DNA of 5,518 nt from Planctomycetota bacterium (GCA_026692885.1 JAPLNJ010001090.1:1-5518); one strand, 5' to 3'. Counted from the first letter of the stretch, positions 1 to 5,189 are shown. Notes: generated by a model not told the origin, from the letters alone. Translations and numbers: made by a program.

Positions 1-259
1 TCAGCGGCCGGTATCCGGCCTTGCGCATCGCCGCCGTCTTGGCTACGTTTACCCACCGGCCTGAACCGAGCAAACCCAGAGACCGGCCGCAACGGCCGTT
101 CTGAGACCCCTCCCAACACCTGGGGAAAATAGACAGCTACGCCGCGTTCGCTCGCCCGTGCACTCGCCACGGGCGAAACTACGCCGCGCTGCTGAGTTCG
201 CCAGAGTTGCCGGGACGCAGCCCTGTTTTGCTGGACTGCGAGGCACGACCAAGCGACGA
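1..259. other. No gene seen; short GC-rich inverted repeats
   Basis: No open frame here has a credible start, ribosome binding site or recognisable product. The visible structure is limited to short inverted repeats: GGCCGG at 6-11 against CCGGCC at 15-20, the palindrome AACGGCCGTT at 91-100, and a 9-bp stem at 152-176. The 10-mer CTACGCCGCG occurs twice, at 137-146 and 179-188, on either side of that last stem. The stretch is the 3' flank of the HU gene, which reads leftward. Confidence 0.5.
152..176. repeat. 9-bp inverted repeat downstream of the HU gene
   Basis: TCGCCCGTG (152-160) and CACGGGCGA (168-176) pair perfectly around a 7-nt loop, about 85 nt past the HU stop codon. A transcript of the HU gene could fold here. 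There is no run of T after the stem on the minus strand, so this is not a classical intrinsic terminator. It may be a transcript-end or stabilising hairpin, or chance in GC-rich DNA. Confidence 0.3.
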
Positions 260-592
260 TTACTTCAGCGAGTCCTTCAGCGATTTCAAAGCCCGGACCT
301 TGATCTTGTAGCACGCGGGCTTGGCCGGGCGGTCCATCAGTTCGCCCGGCTTGAACGGATTGGGAACGCCTTTCTGAGCCTTCCGGGCTGGGATGAGTTT
401 CTTCTCGATCTTTACCAGCCCTAAGGCTGCGAACACGCCGACCCCTTTCTTACCCATGCTCTTGGTGGTCTCCGCCGTATACGCTTCCAGGACAGCAGCG
501 ACCTGTTTCTTCGACAGGTTGGTTGCGGCCGAGACGTTGGCCAGGATTTCGCTCTTGGTCGGGGGTTTCTTGGCAGCAGCAGCTTTGGCCAT
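260..592 (-). CDS. HU/IHF-family histone-like DNA-binding protein
   Basis: A 110-residue protein of the HU/IHF family. These are small basic dimers that bend DNA and help organise the nucleoid. An Ala/Lys-rich leader (about residues 1-11) precedes the two N-terminal helices of the dimer core (about 12-47, TKSEILANVSAATNLSKKQ and following). A beta region (about 50-66) follows, then a long basic arm (about 66-96) containing a PNPFKPGE motif that corresponds to the RNPxTGE of classical HU, with the DNA-intercalating proline retained. The C-terminal helix is VRALKSLKDSL. It is longer than the usual 90 residues, and the GFGTF motif is replaced by AALGLVKI, as I recall for planctomycete HU paralogues. 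The ATG at 592 is preceded by GGAAGGAA (minus strand of 601-608), 8 nt away. It appears to be a single-gene unit. Confidence 0.88.
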   Translation of the reverse strand: MAKAAAAKKPPTKSEILANVSAATNLSKKQVAAVLEAYTAETTKSMGKKGVGVFAALGLVKIEKKLIPARKAQKGVPNPFKPGELMDRPAKPACYKIKVRALKSLKDSLK

Positions 593-600
593 GATTCAGT

Positions 601-608
601 TTCCTTCC
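601..608 (-). promoter_or_regulatory. Shine-Dalgarno site of the HU gene
   Basis: The minus-strand sequence GGAAGGAA lies 8 nt upstream of the ATG at 592. This fixes the HU start and rules out the overlapping plus-strand frame as the gene. Confidence 0.7.
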
Positions 609-663
609 GTGCTTCTTGGGGTGTTGTCGAACAAGCGGGTCAGCGTCGCTTTGACGTGAGATG

Positions 664-691
664 ATTAAACCCCATTGGCCGGGATATGCAA
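664..691 (-). promoter_or_regulatory. Putative sigma-70 promoter of the HU gene
   Basis: On the minus strand TTGCAT (686-691) and TTTAAT (664-669) are separated by 16 bp. They match the -35 and -10 consensus at 4/6 and 5/6 positions. Transcription would start near 657, giving a leader of about 65 nt before the HU start codon. This is a consensus match only. Confidence 0.4.
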
Positions 692-877
692 GGCCCGTGT
701 TGGCCCGTGTCGACGCAGTTGCCGAAAGCGGGTCCCACGTGCGTCATGCCGCTGGCAAGGGTTTCTACATCCATCCGCCAACGTAGTTGAAAGTGTTTTC
801 AAACGGATTGGCGCCATACCTCGATTGCCCTTTAGCGTCCAGACGGTTCTTGGACAAGAGTCATGATCGGGGCCAGA

Positions 878-1066
878 TTAGAGGCCACCGCGTTCCGCGT
901 TGAACGCGGTTCGCGATAACCAGCGGTATCGGCCACCGACGCCAGGTCCGACGATCAGGCGATTGCAGACGGCGACGAGGGCTGGCATAGCCAGCGACCA
1001 GACTGCAGCTAGGAGGGCGAAGTGAGGCAGGCGTGACGGCAGGATGGTGAACCGGCATACCCATCG
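878..1066 (-). pseudogene. Possible decayed gene fragment with a hydrophobic segment
   Basis: A minus-strand frame of about 60 codons runs between a TAG and the TAA at 878-880. Its codons favour GTC, CTG, GCC and CTC like the real genes here. It encodes a hydrophobic stretch (FALLAAVWSLAMPALVAV) that could be a membrane segment. No ATG or GTG with a ribosome binding site lies at its 5' end; the only in-frame ATG is inside the hydrophobic stretch. I do not recognise a family. It may be a gene remnant or a chance open frame in GC-rich DNA. Confidence 0.2.
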
Positions 1067-1153
1067 GTCACCGGCCTAAATCGCGGCGTACAGGTCCATT
1101 GGCGACAACTACTCCGCCCATCGACACGCGCGTCTACCGACGCCAGAAACCAT

Positions 1154-1175
1154 CCTAGGCCCAAAACAAGCGAAG
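1154..1175 (+). repeat. Left terminal inverted repeat of the IS
   Basis: Starts CCTAGGCC and continues CAAAACAAGCGAAG. Compared with the other end it differs at positions 9, 10, 15 and 20 of 22. The outermost six bases, CCTAGG, are themselves a palindrome. Confidence 0.85.
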
Positions 1176-1351
1176 GCGGAATCGTTTTTCGGTCAGTTTT
1201 TCGCGGCGCGGTGGGCGCGCACCGTGAGCGATCTGGCCTCGGGCCACGGCTGTCTGCTCAAGTTTTGTTTGTTTCATGGGGAGGAAGTTTCTGGGGATCG
1301 GCGTTGCGGCGGTACCGAAGCGTCCAGACTTCGGCTTCAAGATTTCACAAT

Positions 1352-2797
1352 TCAGCAACGCAGCGGCTTGCGTAGCTGCTCTACCAAACGAAAGAACACG
1401 GGTTGCCACGAGTTCCAGCCTAAGAACCGATAGATGATTTTTCCCGCGGTGCGAATGATCTGAGCCGGAATGGCGATCATCGCGTTACAGAAGGTGAGGA
1501 AGTCCACCCGCAACAGAGTCTTCTTCTCCGCCTCGTGCTTTTCTTTCCAACGAGCATGGACCGGAACCAAGAGAGCAGCCCAGGCTTTGAGACTCCAGGC
1601 GAGGGAAGCCATGACCATATAGGCCCAGTTGCTCGTCAAGTCGTCCAGGGGAGCGGTCAACGCATGGACGCCATTCTTGTGCTGCTCGATCAGGTTCTCT
1701 TGGTCGCAGCGGTCGTTGGCGCGAAAAACAATCTGCTCCTGAGTGCTCGTCCAGTCGTTCGTGATGTAGAAGAAACACTTCGAATCGTCAAACAGCTTGA
1801 GTTGGCCACGCGAGACCTCCAAGTCTTTCCAAACCACAATCACCCGGTAGTTCTTTCGACAGTTCCCGGGGCGGTAAGAAAACTCAGCCACATACTCGCC
1901 CACCAAGCGAATGTTCTCGAACTCGCGTGCCTTGACAATCTCCTCCTTGATGTTCTTGGGCCGTTGGCGGGGCTGGGTCTTGACCGCATACCGCGGACGA
2001 CGCTTCAGCCGCTTCCAGGCCGTTTCCGGCAGGCTTTCCACGATCTTGTACAGGTTCGGCATGGCATCGAGTCCGAAGACGAATCCCACGCCGTCCGCAT
2101 CCCAGCGATCGAGATGTTCCGTCTGGGAGAAGTCGGTGTCGCCGCGGAGGGTGATCTTCCGAAACCCGGCTTTGCGGCACAGGCGGATGGAGCGATCGAG
2201 ATAGATGGCGGCGTCTTCATGGCTGGGACGATTGCCACTTCGATTCACGATGTACAGCGGTTCGGCGGTGTTGGCCAGCGAGATGATGAGCGGATGATAT
2301 CCCCACTGACCTTTGTAGTTGATATCCATTCCCTCTTTACATTCGCCGTAGGTCTCCACCATCGTGCCGTCAGCATCAAGCAACGCTTCCTCAAAGAATG
2401 AGGCGGGTTGTTGTTGCCAGACCTTGATTCGTGTCGCGTTAAAGGTCTCCATCAAGGAATGGATGTGAGGAACTTCAAATCGTCGACAGAAGTCCCCTTC
2501 GGTCGTCGGGTCCGGGATTCGCTGTGCTCCTAGCGCGTTTAGATAAGCCTCGTCGTTGCGACGCAACTCAAGGTGCTCCAAACATCGACCACCGGCCAGC
2601 AAATTGTATGCGATGTTGAGGACGTGATCTGACTCGCTATACGGCAGGTAGATCTTAAACAGGTTCAAACCCCGATTGATGGCGTCGTCCAGTTCAAGTT
2701 GCTTCACCATTTGATGAATCATACCAATTCCACCCGCAGCCACGGCCTGCGTTCGATCGTCGGTCTCATAGTGTGGGACCGGCACAGCACCGGACAC
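1352..2797 (-). CDS. IS1380-family transposase (DDE domain; main frame)
   Basis: Transposase that cuts and rejoins the IS ends. The 481-residue frame carries the RNase H-like catalytic core of the IS4/IS1380 superfamily. The first acidic site is in LLDADGT (D141/D143), the second in LRGDTD (D220). The third is E367, in the C-terminal signature R363-x3-E367-x6-K374, which matches the YREK motif except that the tyrosine position is A360. A loop of about 140 residues separates the second and third acids. The frame begins with a GTG at 2797 that has no Shine-Dalgarno site. The true N-terminus is probably encoded upstream in another frame (start 2880), so this frame as drawn is likely N-terminally incomplete. 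The family is clear; whether a functional enzyme is made is not. Confidence 0.88.
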   Translation of the reverse strand: MSGAVPVPHYETDDRTQAVAAGGIGMIHQMVKQLELDDAINRGLNLFKIYLPYSESDHVLNIAYNLLAGGRCLEHLELRRNDEAYLNALGAQRIPDPTTEGDFCRRFEVPHIHSLMETFNATRIKVWQQQPASFFEEALLDADGTMVETYGECKEGMDINYKGQWGYHPLIISLANTAEPLYIVNRSGNRPSHEDAAIYLDRSIRLCRKAGFRKITLRGDTDFSQTEHLDRWDADGVGFVFGLDAMPNLYKIVESLPETAWKRLKRRPRYAVKTQPRQRPKNIKEEIVKAREFENIRLVGEYVAEFSYRPGNCRKNYRVIVVWKDLEVSRGQLKLFDDSKCFFYITNDWTSTQEQIVFRANDRCDQENLIEQHKNGVHALTAPLDDLTSNWAYMVMASLAWSLKAWAALLVPVHARWKEKHEAEKKTLLRVDFLTFCNAMIAIPAQIIRTAGKIIYRFLGWNSWQPVFFRLVEQLRKPLRC

Positions 2798-2880
2798 TCG
2801 ATGCTCAGCTTCGTCTTATCCAATCGTTTTTCCATTCGCCGCTTGCGTCTGATCAATTTCCTGCGTAACTTGGCGTTCAC
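2719..2880 (-). pseudogene. N-terminal part of the transposase in the +1-offset frame
   Basis: GTG at 2880 follows a near-perfect ribosome binding site, GGAGGG (minus strand of 2888-2893), 7 nt away. It opens a frame starting NAKLRRKLIRRKRRMEKRLD, a very basic leader like that on the IS1380 transposases I recall from planctomycetes. After about 33 codons the expected continuation (a short linker, then PHYETDDRTQ) lies in the frame one base back, which is the 1352-2797 frame; this frame itself stops at 2719. The crossover must lie between the TAA of the main frame at 2816-2818 and 2719, most likely near 2770-2790. No X-XXY-YYZ slippery heptamer is visible there, so an inactivating indel is likelier than programmed frameshifting. 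Confidence 0.6.
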
Positions 2881-2887
2881 TCGAAAA

Positions 2888-2893
2888 CCCTCC
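2888..2893 (-). promoter_or_regulatory. Shine-Dalgarno site of the transposase
   Basis: Minus-strand GGAGGG sits 7 nt before the GTG at 2880. It is the best ribosome binding site inside the element and is the main reason for placing the transposase start here and not at the unassisted GTG at 2797. Confidence 0.65.
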
Positions 2894-2992
2894 GTGTCTG
2901 GGATGTTGGAGATCTTCACACTCCATGAAACACCCAAGAAACCCGAGAGTTTTCGAGTTTTTTTGATATTTTCCCGACGCGAGCCCTCCAGG

Positions 2993-3014
2993 CTACGCTG
3001 GTTTAAGGCCTAGG
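2993..3014 (-). repeat. Right terminal inverted repeat of the IS
   Basis: Read inward on the minus strand it starts CCTAGGCC and continues TTAAACCAGCGTAG, matching the left end at 18 of 22 positions. This is the end upstream of the transposase start. Confidence 0.85.
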
Positions 3015-3017
3015 CAC

Positions 3018-3212
3018 CTACAAATCCAGCGCTAGTCGGTCTGCCTTCTCCGATCTGAGAACAGCCTGAATCACGATCACGTGAGCCGGTGAGACCTCAA
3101 TACCCCGCGCTGCCAGGATCTCAACAAGGCGCGGCGGAGTCGCATCGGGATGCTCCACCAGACAAGCTCGAATCGATTGAGTCTTGCCGAAATGTGTATC
3201 GTCGTATGACAT
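3018..3212 (-). CDS. Small helix-turn-helix-like protein (planctomycete family)
   Basis: A 64-residue protein beginning MSYDDTHFGKTQSIRACLVE. The pattern KTQSIRACLVEHPDATPPRLVEILAARGIEVSPAHV, given here only by its sense, resembles a family I recall from planctomycetes (K-S/T-Q-A-I-R, then ATPKEI, then GI.VSP..V). It looks like a compact winged or plain helix-turn-helix: helix about 10-20, helix about 26-36, and a recognition helix about 41-52. The start at 3212 is chosen because AAGG (minus strand of 3219-3222) lies 6 nt upstream and the family resemblance starts here; the frame is open much further upstream but that part overlaps the WYL gene. It lies 71 nt downstream of the WYL gene on the same strand, so co-transcription is plausible. 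The stop codon is 3 bp from the IS right end. Function is inferred as DNA binding only. Confidence 0.6.
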   Translation of the reverse strand: MSYDDTHFGKTQSIRACLVEHPDATPPRLVEILAARGIEVSPAHVIVIQAVLRSEKADRLALDL

Positions 3213-3283
3213 GGTGGCCTTGGTCCGGTGTGGGAATGACACGCACCTGGTTGGCGATGTACGTCGCTGGCCACGCTTCCGGT

Positions 3284-3529
3284 CTAGCAAGCCAATTCTA
3301 CGGGCATCAGAAAGTTCACGGCCGGTGCCAATTGCACGTTCTGGCAGCGTTCCAGGCAGAACTGGCGGGGTTCTTCGCGACTGAGGCACAGTGCGAGAAA
3401 GCGGTCCTTGCCCAGGAACCGGATCGGGCTCACGACTCGGTGGGTCGCGACACCCTTGGAATCGCAGTAGTCGAACGTGACGACCAGGTCGTCTGACTGG
3501 TGTATGGCTCGGTAGATGAGTTGACGCAT
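3284..3529 (-). CDS. Small WYL-domain-like protein
   Basis: An 81-residue protein that seems to be almost only a WYL domain, an Sm-like beta fold that senses ligands or nucleic acid in many bacterial transcription regulators and some CRISPR or defence regulators. Visible family features are a hydrophobic strand plus FDY-x-DSKG (about 16-26), THRVVSPIRF (29-38), the core strand RFLALCLSRE (43-52) where the eponymous W-Y-L is replaced, and the closing R-x-F-x-LERC (55-62). It has no DNA-binding domain of its own; an HTH-like small protein is encoded just downstream. The ATG at 3529 has an excellent SD, GGAGG at 3536-3540 (minus), 6 nt away. The C-terminus MPVELAC ends at a TAG at 3284. Confidence 0.7.
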   Translation of the reverse strand: MRQLIYRAIHQSDDLVVTFDYCDSKGVATHRVVSPIRFLGKDRFLALCLSREEPRQFCLERCQNVQLAPAVNFLMPVELAC

Positions 3530-3535
3530 GTTTGG

Positions 3536-3540
3536 CCTCC
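3536..3540 (-). promoter_or_regulatory. Shine-Dalgarno site of the WYL gene
   Basis: GGAGG on the minus strand, 6 nt before the ATG at 3529. It fixes the start and argues against the overlapping 213-codon frame that runs up to 3659. Confidence 0.75.
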
Positions 3541-3688
3541 GTACTGTAGTCCCTGGATGACAGTAGAAGTATCGCCACCTGCCGTGACACGTCTGGTCTT
3601 GGACTCGTAATCAATCGCGAAAGCGAGCGGTGGAACCAACCCGGGGCCATCTCCCGCACCGTCAGGATCGTCGCCCCGCGTCTGTGTT

Positions 3689-3711
3689 CCGAACCGCCGG
3701 CGTAGGTTCGG
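3689..3711. repeat. Inverted repeat in the divergent intergenic region
   Basis: CCGAACC (3689-3695) and GGTTCGG (3705-3711) form a 7-bp stem with a 9-nt loop. They lie in the 264-bp region (3530-3793) between the leftward WYL gene and the rightward 92-residue gene. The position suits an operator serving either divergent promoter, but no regulator can be assigned and no clear -10/-35 pair was found. Confidence 0.25.
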
Positions 3712-3778
3712 TGTCTTTCAAGAAAACCTCCTCGTGCTGACCAACCGTGTCACGGCCACGGCAATAATTCTGCAAACG

Positions 3779-3785
3779 AAGGAGG
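3779..3785 (+). promoter_or_regulatory. Shine-Dalgarno site of the 92-aa gene
   Basis: AAGGAGG, 8 nt before the ATG at 3794, selects this start over the upstream in-frame start at 3734. Confidence 0.75.
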
Positions 3786-3793
3786 TCCGAGAC

Positions 3794-4072
3794 ATGGCGA
3801 AGTACTACGTTCATTCAGGTTGGGTGCGGTTGGTCCTGGATGCCAGGACTCCCAAAGATGCCGCCGTGAAGGCGATTCAGTGGTCCCATGACCGGCAGGC
3901 TGAGGTCTTCGCCGAGCCGGCGGATGATCGGATTCGGGAGGCCGAGCTCCTGGAGTGGCAACTCGACGACCAGATCACGGTGAACGAGACGGGGTTTGAG
4001 AGCCACGACGATAAGATTTTCGACACGGTCGATCTGGCTGCCGTGCGTGAACGTGTGGTCCGCAGGACGTGA
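3794..4072 (+). CDS. Conserved small protein of unknown function (92 aa)
   Basis: A soluble acidic protein with no signal peptide or membrane segment. It opens MAKYYVHSGWVRLVLDARTP; residues 3-17 look like a beta-hairpin, then TPKDAAVKAIQWSHDR forms a likely amphipathic helix (19-34), and EAELLEWQLDDQITVNETGF (49-68) a second helix and strand. I recall similar proteins of about 90 residues in planctomycetes (FV.SG...LVLDA..P.DAA..A..W), with no known role. The start is the ATG at 3794 because AAGGAGG at 3779-3785 lies 8 nt upstream; an ATG-like start at 3734 has no such site and adds sequence unlike the family. It is divergent from the WYL gene and 174 nt upstream of the small ORF that precedes the YbjN gene. 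Confidence 0.72.
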   Translation: MAKYYVHSGWVRLVLDARTPKDAAVKAIQWSHDRQAEVFAEPADDRIREAELLEWQLDDQITVNETGFESHDDKIFDTVDLAAVRERVVRRT

Positions 4073-4088
4073 TCCGGAAGTCCGGAAG
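4073..4088 (+). repeat. Tandem 8-bp direct repeat
   Basis: TCCGGAAG occurs twice in a row at 4073-4080 and 4081-4088, starting directly after (and sharing no base with) the coding part of the 92-residue gene, whose stop is TGA at 4070-4072. Each unit contains the palindrome TCCGGA. This could be a replication-slippage duplication or a pair of protein-binding sites. Confidence 0.4.
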
Positions 4089-4246
4089 TGCTCATGTCTG
4101 GTGAACCCCGCTTGCCAGCAACAGGCATCGGGCTACCGTGCCTCCGGACGCAGCTTCGGCGGGTTTCAAGAAATCTTCAGCCGATTGACCAATGGTGTCA
4201 CCACGCTGCCGAAAATACTGATAGCAAGGACAAGCACAGAGGAGGA

Positions 4247-4336
4247 ATGGAAACCCGCCCGCAACAGGAGTTCGCTCAAGAACAGGGTGCAGTAACACCC
4301 ACGGCACCTGCAGCAAGCGAAAGGACCCCACCATGA
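4247..4336 (+). CDS. Possible 29-aa small ORF coupled to the YbjN gene
   Basis: ATG at 4247 follows AGAGG (4238-4242, 4-nt spacing; a longer AGAGGAGGA run reaches the ATG). The frame encodes a short Gln/Glu/Pro-rich peptide, METRPQQEFAQEQG and on to SERTPP. Its stop TGA overlaps the start of the next gene as ATGA at 4333-4336, the classical arrangement for translational coupling. No family is recognised. The strong purine-rich site and the overlap argue for translation; the short length and low-complexity composition argue for caution. The open frame extends upstream to 4088, but nothing supports that part. Confidence 0.4.
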   Translation: METRPQQEFAQEQGAVTPTAPAASERTPP

Positions 4337-4836
4337 ACGCGACCTACGAGCGATTGATCAGCCTGCTGGATGAACGCGAAGTCCGGTACTCGAACAACGA
4401 CGACAATCAGTCCGCCTGCGCGGATCTCCGCGGCGAAGTGGCCATGTACCGGGTCGTGGCCCAGGTCGACGAAGAGGCCGAGCTATTCCAGGTCTACGGT
4501 TACGCGCCCATTCGGATTCCCGAGGGTAGCCGTCCCGCGATCGCGGAGACGGTGGCGCGGGCAAACTACGGCTTACGCGTCGGCAAGTTCGAGCTGGATC
4601 TCGATCAAGGCGAAGTGCGTTTCCAGGCCAGCCAAGTCCTGACGGACGACGGCATAGGTGACGGCGTCATCGACCGCCTGATCACCGTGACGATGGCCAT
4701 GCTGGACATGTACCTGCCAGCCGTGCTGTCCGTGATCTACGGCAACGAGTTGCCGAAGGATGCCATCCGGTGTGTCGAGGGTGGCCGGTGCGGTGGCGAC
4801 GAAACCGAATGCGGCACGGACGAGGCCGCTGACTGA
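4333..4836 (+). CDS. YbjN-domain protein
   Basis: A 167-residue cytoplasmic protein of the YbjN family (annotated in Pfam as a putative bacterial sensory transduction regulator; the fold resembles secretion chaperones, molecular role unsettled). The segment from about residue 35 to 100 follows the family plan: a strand pair with MYRVVAQVDEEAELFQVYG, then IRIPEGSRPAIAETVARANYGL, matching the consensus P..(R)..(V/I)AE...R.NY.L, then VGKFELDLDQGEVRFQ, matching G.FELD..(D)GEVRF. A C-terminal helical part (about 110-140) follows, and a tail rich in acid residues with three cysteines (146-167). The start ATG has AAAGGA (4320-4325) 7 nt upstream and overlaps the preceding small ORF as ATGA. The binding partner is unknown. 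Confidence 0.8.
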   Translation: MNATYERLISLLDEREVRYSNNDDNQSACADLRGEVAMYRVVAQVDEEAELFQVYGYAPIRIPEGSRPAIAETVARANYGLRVGKFELDLDQGEVRFQASQVLTDDGIGDGVIDRLITVTMAMLDMYLPAVLSVIYGNELPKDAIRCVEGGRCGGDETECGTDEAAD

Positions 4837-4866
4837 GCAACCAAACAGACTTTTCTTTAGCGGTCG

Positions 4867-4897
4867 GGAATAAACCGGCCGGTTCAAGCGTCTTATC
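4867..4897 (+). promoter_or_regulatory. Putative ECF-sigma-factor promoter
   Basis: GGAAT (4867-4871) and CGTC (4889-4892, extended CGTCTTATC) are separated by 17 bp. This matches the usual extracytoplasmic-function sigma promoter, GGAAC then about 16-17 bp then CGTC. The spacer contains a perfect 12-bp palindrome AACCGGCCGGTT (4873-4884). Transcription would begin near 4900. No sizeable ORF follows; the next strong signal is the terminator at 5151-5184. The assignment rests on consensus spacing only. Confidence 0.5.
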
Positions 4898-4899
4898 TT

Positions 4900-5184
4900 G
4901 TGGTGCATGCGCGAAACTTTCTTGCGAACCTTCCGCGGCGTGCCTCGTCCTTCTTAACAGTGAGCGACGTTTGACGGCGAGTGGCCTTGGAGCCGCTCCT
5001 TGGCGGAGAACACGAACATGACGGTCTTGCGGTCGAGTTACATTCGCGAACAGAAATGCGACGGGCGGTTTGCCGGTCAACCGGCGAATACCCTGCCCCC
5101 GCATCGTCTGCGATTGTGACACTCGGCCTAGCCATCCGATCGAGCTTGACAAAGCCCGGTGTCACCAAGACGCCGGGCTTTTTT
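4900..5184 (+). ncRNA. Hypothetical ~285-nt transcript between promoter and terminator
   Basis: If the ECF-type promoter and the intrinsic terminator are both real and belong together, they bound a transcript of about 285 nt with no convincing coding capacity. It would be a regulatory RNA, the leader of the tRNA array, or the relic of a deleted gene. No known RNA family was recognised. Confidence 0.2.
5151..5184 (+). terminator. Strong rho-independent terminator
   Basis: AAAGCCCGG (5151-5159) pairs perfectly with CCGGGCTTT (5173-5181); a T-G wobble and GTC/GAC (5161-5163 with 5169-5171) extend the stem to 13 bp around the loop ACCAA. The stem ends in a run of six T (5179-5184). It reads rightward and would end transcription from the YbjN operon or from the 4867 promoter. 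Only 5 nt separate it from the first tRNA. Confidence 0.85.
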
Positions 5185-5189
5185 CGTTT

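Larger units (their letters stand above)
593..1153. other. Intergenic stretch, no convincing gene
   Basis: About 560 bp between the HU start and the left end of the insertion sequence. Apart from the HU promoter region, no frame has a start with a ribosome binding site and a recognisable product. Two items stand out: a minus-strand stop-bounded frame at 878-1066, described separately, and a repeat cluster at 888-909 where CCGCGTT occurs twice in tandem (888-901) and its second copy pairs with AACGGCGG-like AACGCGG at 903-909 around a single G. The long low-coding flank suggests decayed DNA beside the IS. Confidence 0.5.
1154..3014 (-). mobile_element. IS1380-family insertion sequence, 1861 bp, complete
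   Basis: The element is delimited by terminal inverted repeats. The left end begins CCTAGGCC at 1154 and the right end, read on the minus strand from 3014, also begins CCTAGGCC; over the first 22 positions 18 are identical. Ends starting CCTA fit the IS1380 family (ISEcp1 has CCTAG-type ends), and the transposase inside has the matching DDE domain. The transposase is followed by about 200 bp of non-coding DNA before the left end. IS1380 elements usually duplicate 4 bp, but the flanks are CCAT (1150-1153) and CACC (3015-3018), so no duplication is seen. The right end lies 3 bp beyond the stop codon of the HTH-like gene. Confidence 0.85.
4837..5189. other. Non-coding stretch between the YbjN gene and the tRNA array
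   Basis: About 350 bp with no gene I can support. It contains an ECF-type promoter near its left end (4867-4897) and an intrinsic terminator at its right end (5151-5184), both on the plus strand. Between them lie only very short frames: a 16-codon ATG frame at 4907-4957, a 24-codon GTG frame at 4900-4974 that would be nearly leaderless, and a 33-codon ATG frame at 5018-5119 with GGAG 9-10 nt upstream. None has a recognisable product. Confidence 0.5.

Noticed and set aside
158..424. 88-codon plus-strand frame over the HU gene
   Set aside because: Antisense to the HU gene, which has a clear family match and ribosome site.
1535..2401. 288-codon plus-strand frame
   Set aside because: It is antisense to the transposase core, shows no family features, and is a codon-composition shadow of the transposase.
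3018..3659. A single 213-codon minus-strand gene
   Set aside because: Only the last 64 codons look like protein. The upstream part overlaps the WYL gene, which has a much better ribosome site and a recognisable domain in another frame.
4088..4246. Upstream extension of the 29-residue small ORF
   Set aside because: No ribosome site at its start and no protein-like character; only the part from 4247 has translation signals.
5018..5119. 33-codon ATG frame with GGAG about 9 nt upstream
   Set aside because: Composition is Arg-rich and nondescript, the spacing is long, and no family is recognised; kept only as a note in the non-coding stretch.
5146..5151. Perfect TTGACA, considered as the -35 of a tRNA promoter
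   Set aside because: At 16-18 bp downstream there is only GC-rich stem sequence with no -10-like hexamer; the bases are mostly part of the terminator's left flank.
4573..5152. Minus-strand frames opposite the YbjN gene and the promoter/terminator region
   Set aside because: Arg/Pro/His-rich shadow translations without starts or recognisable domains.
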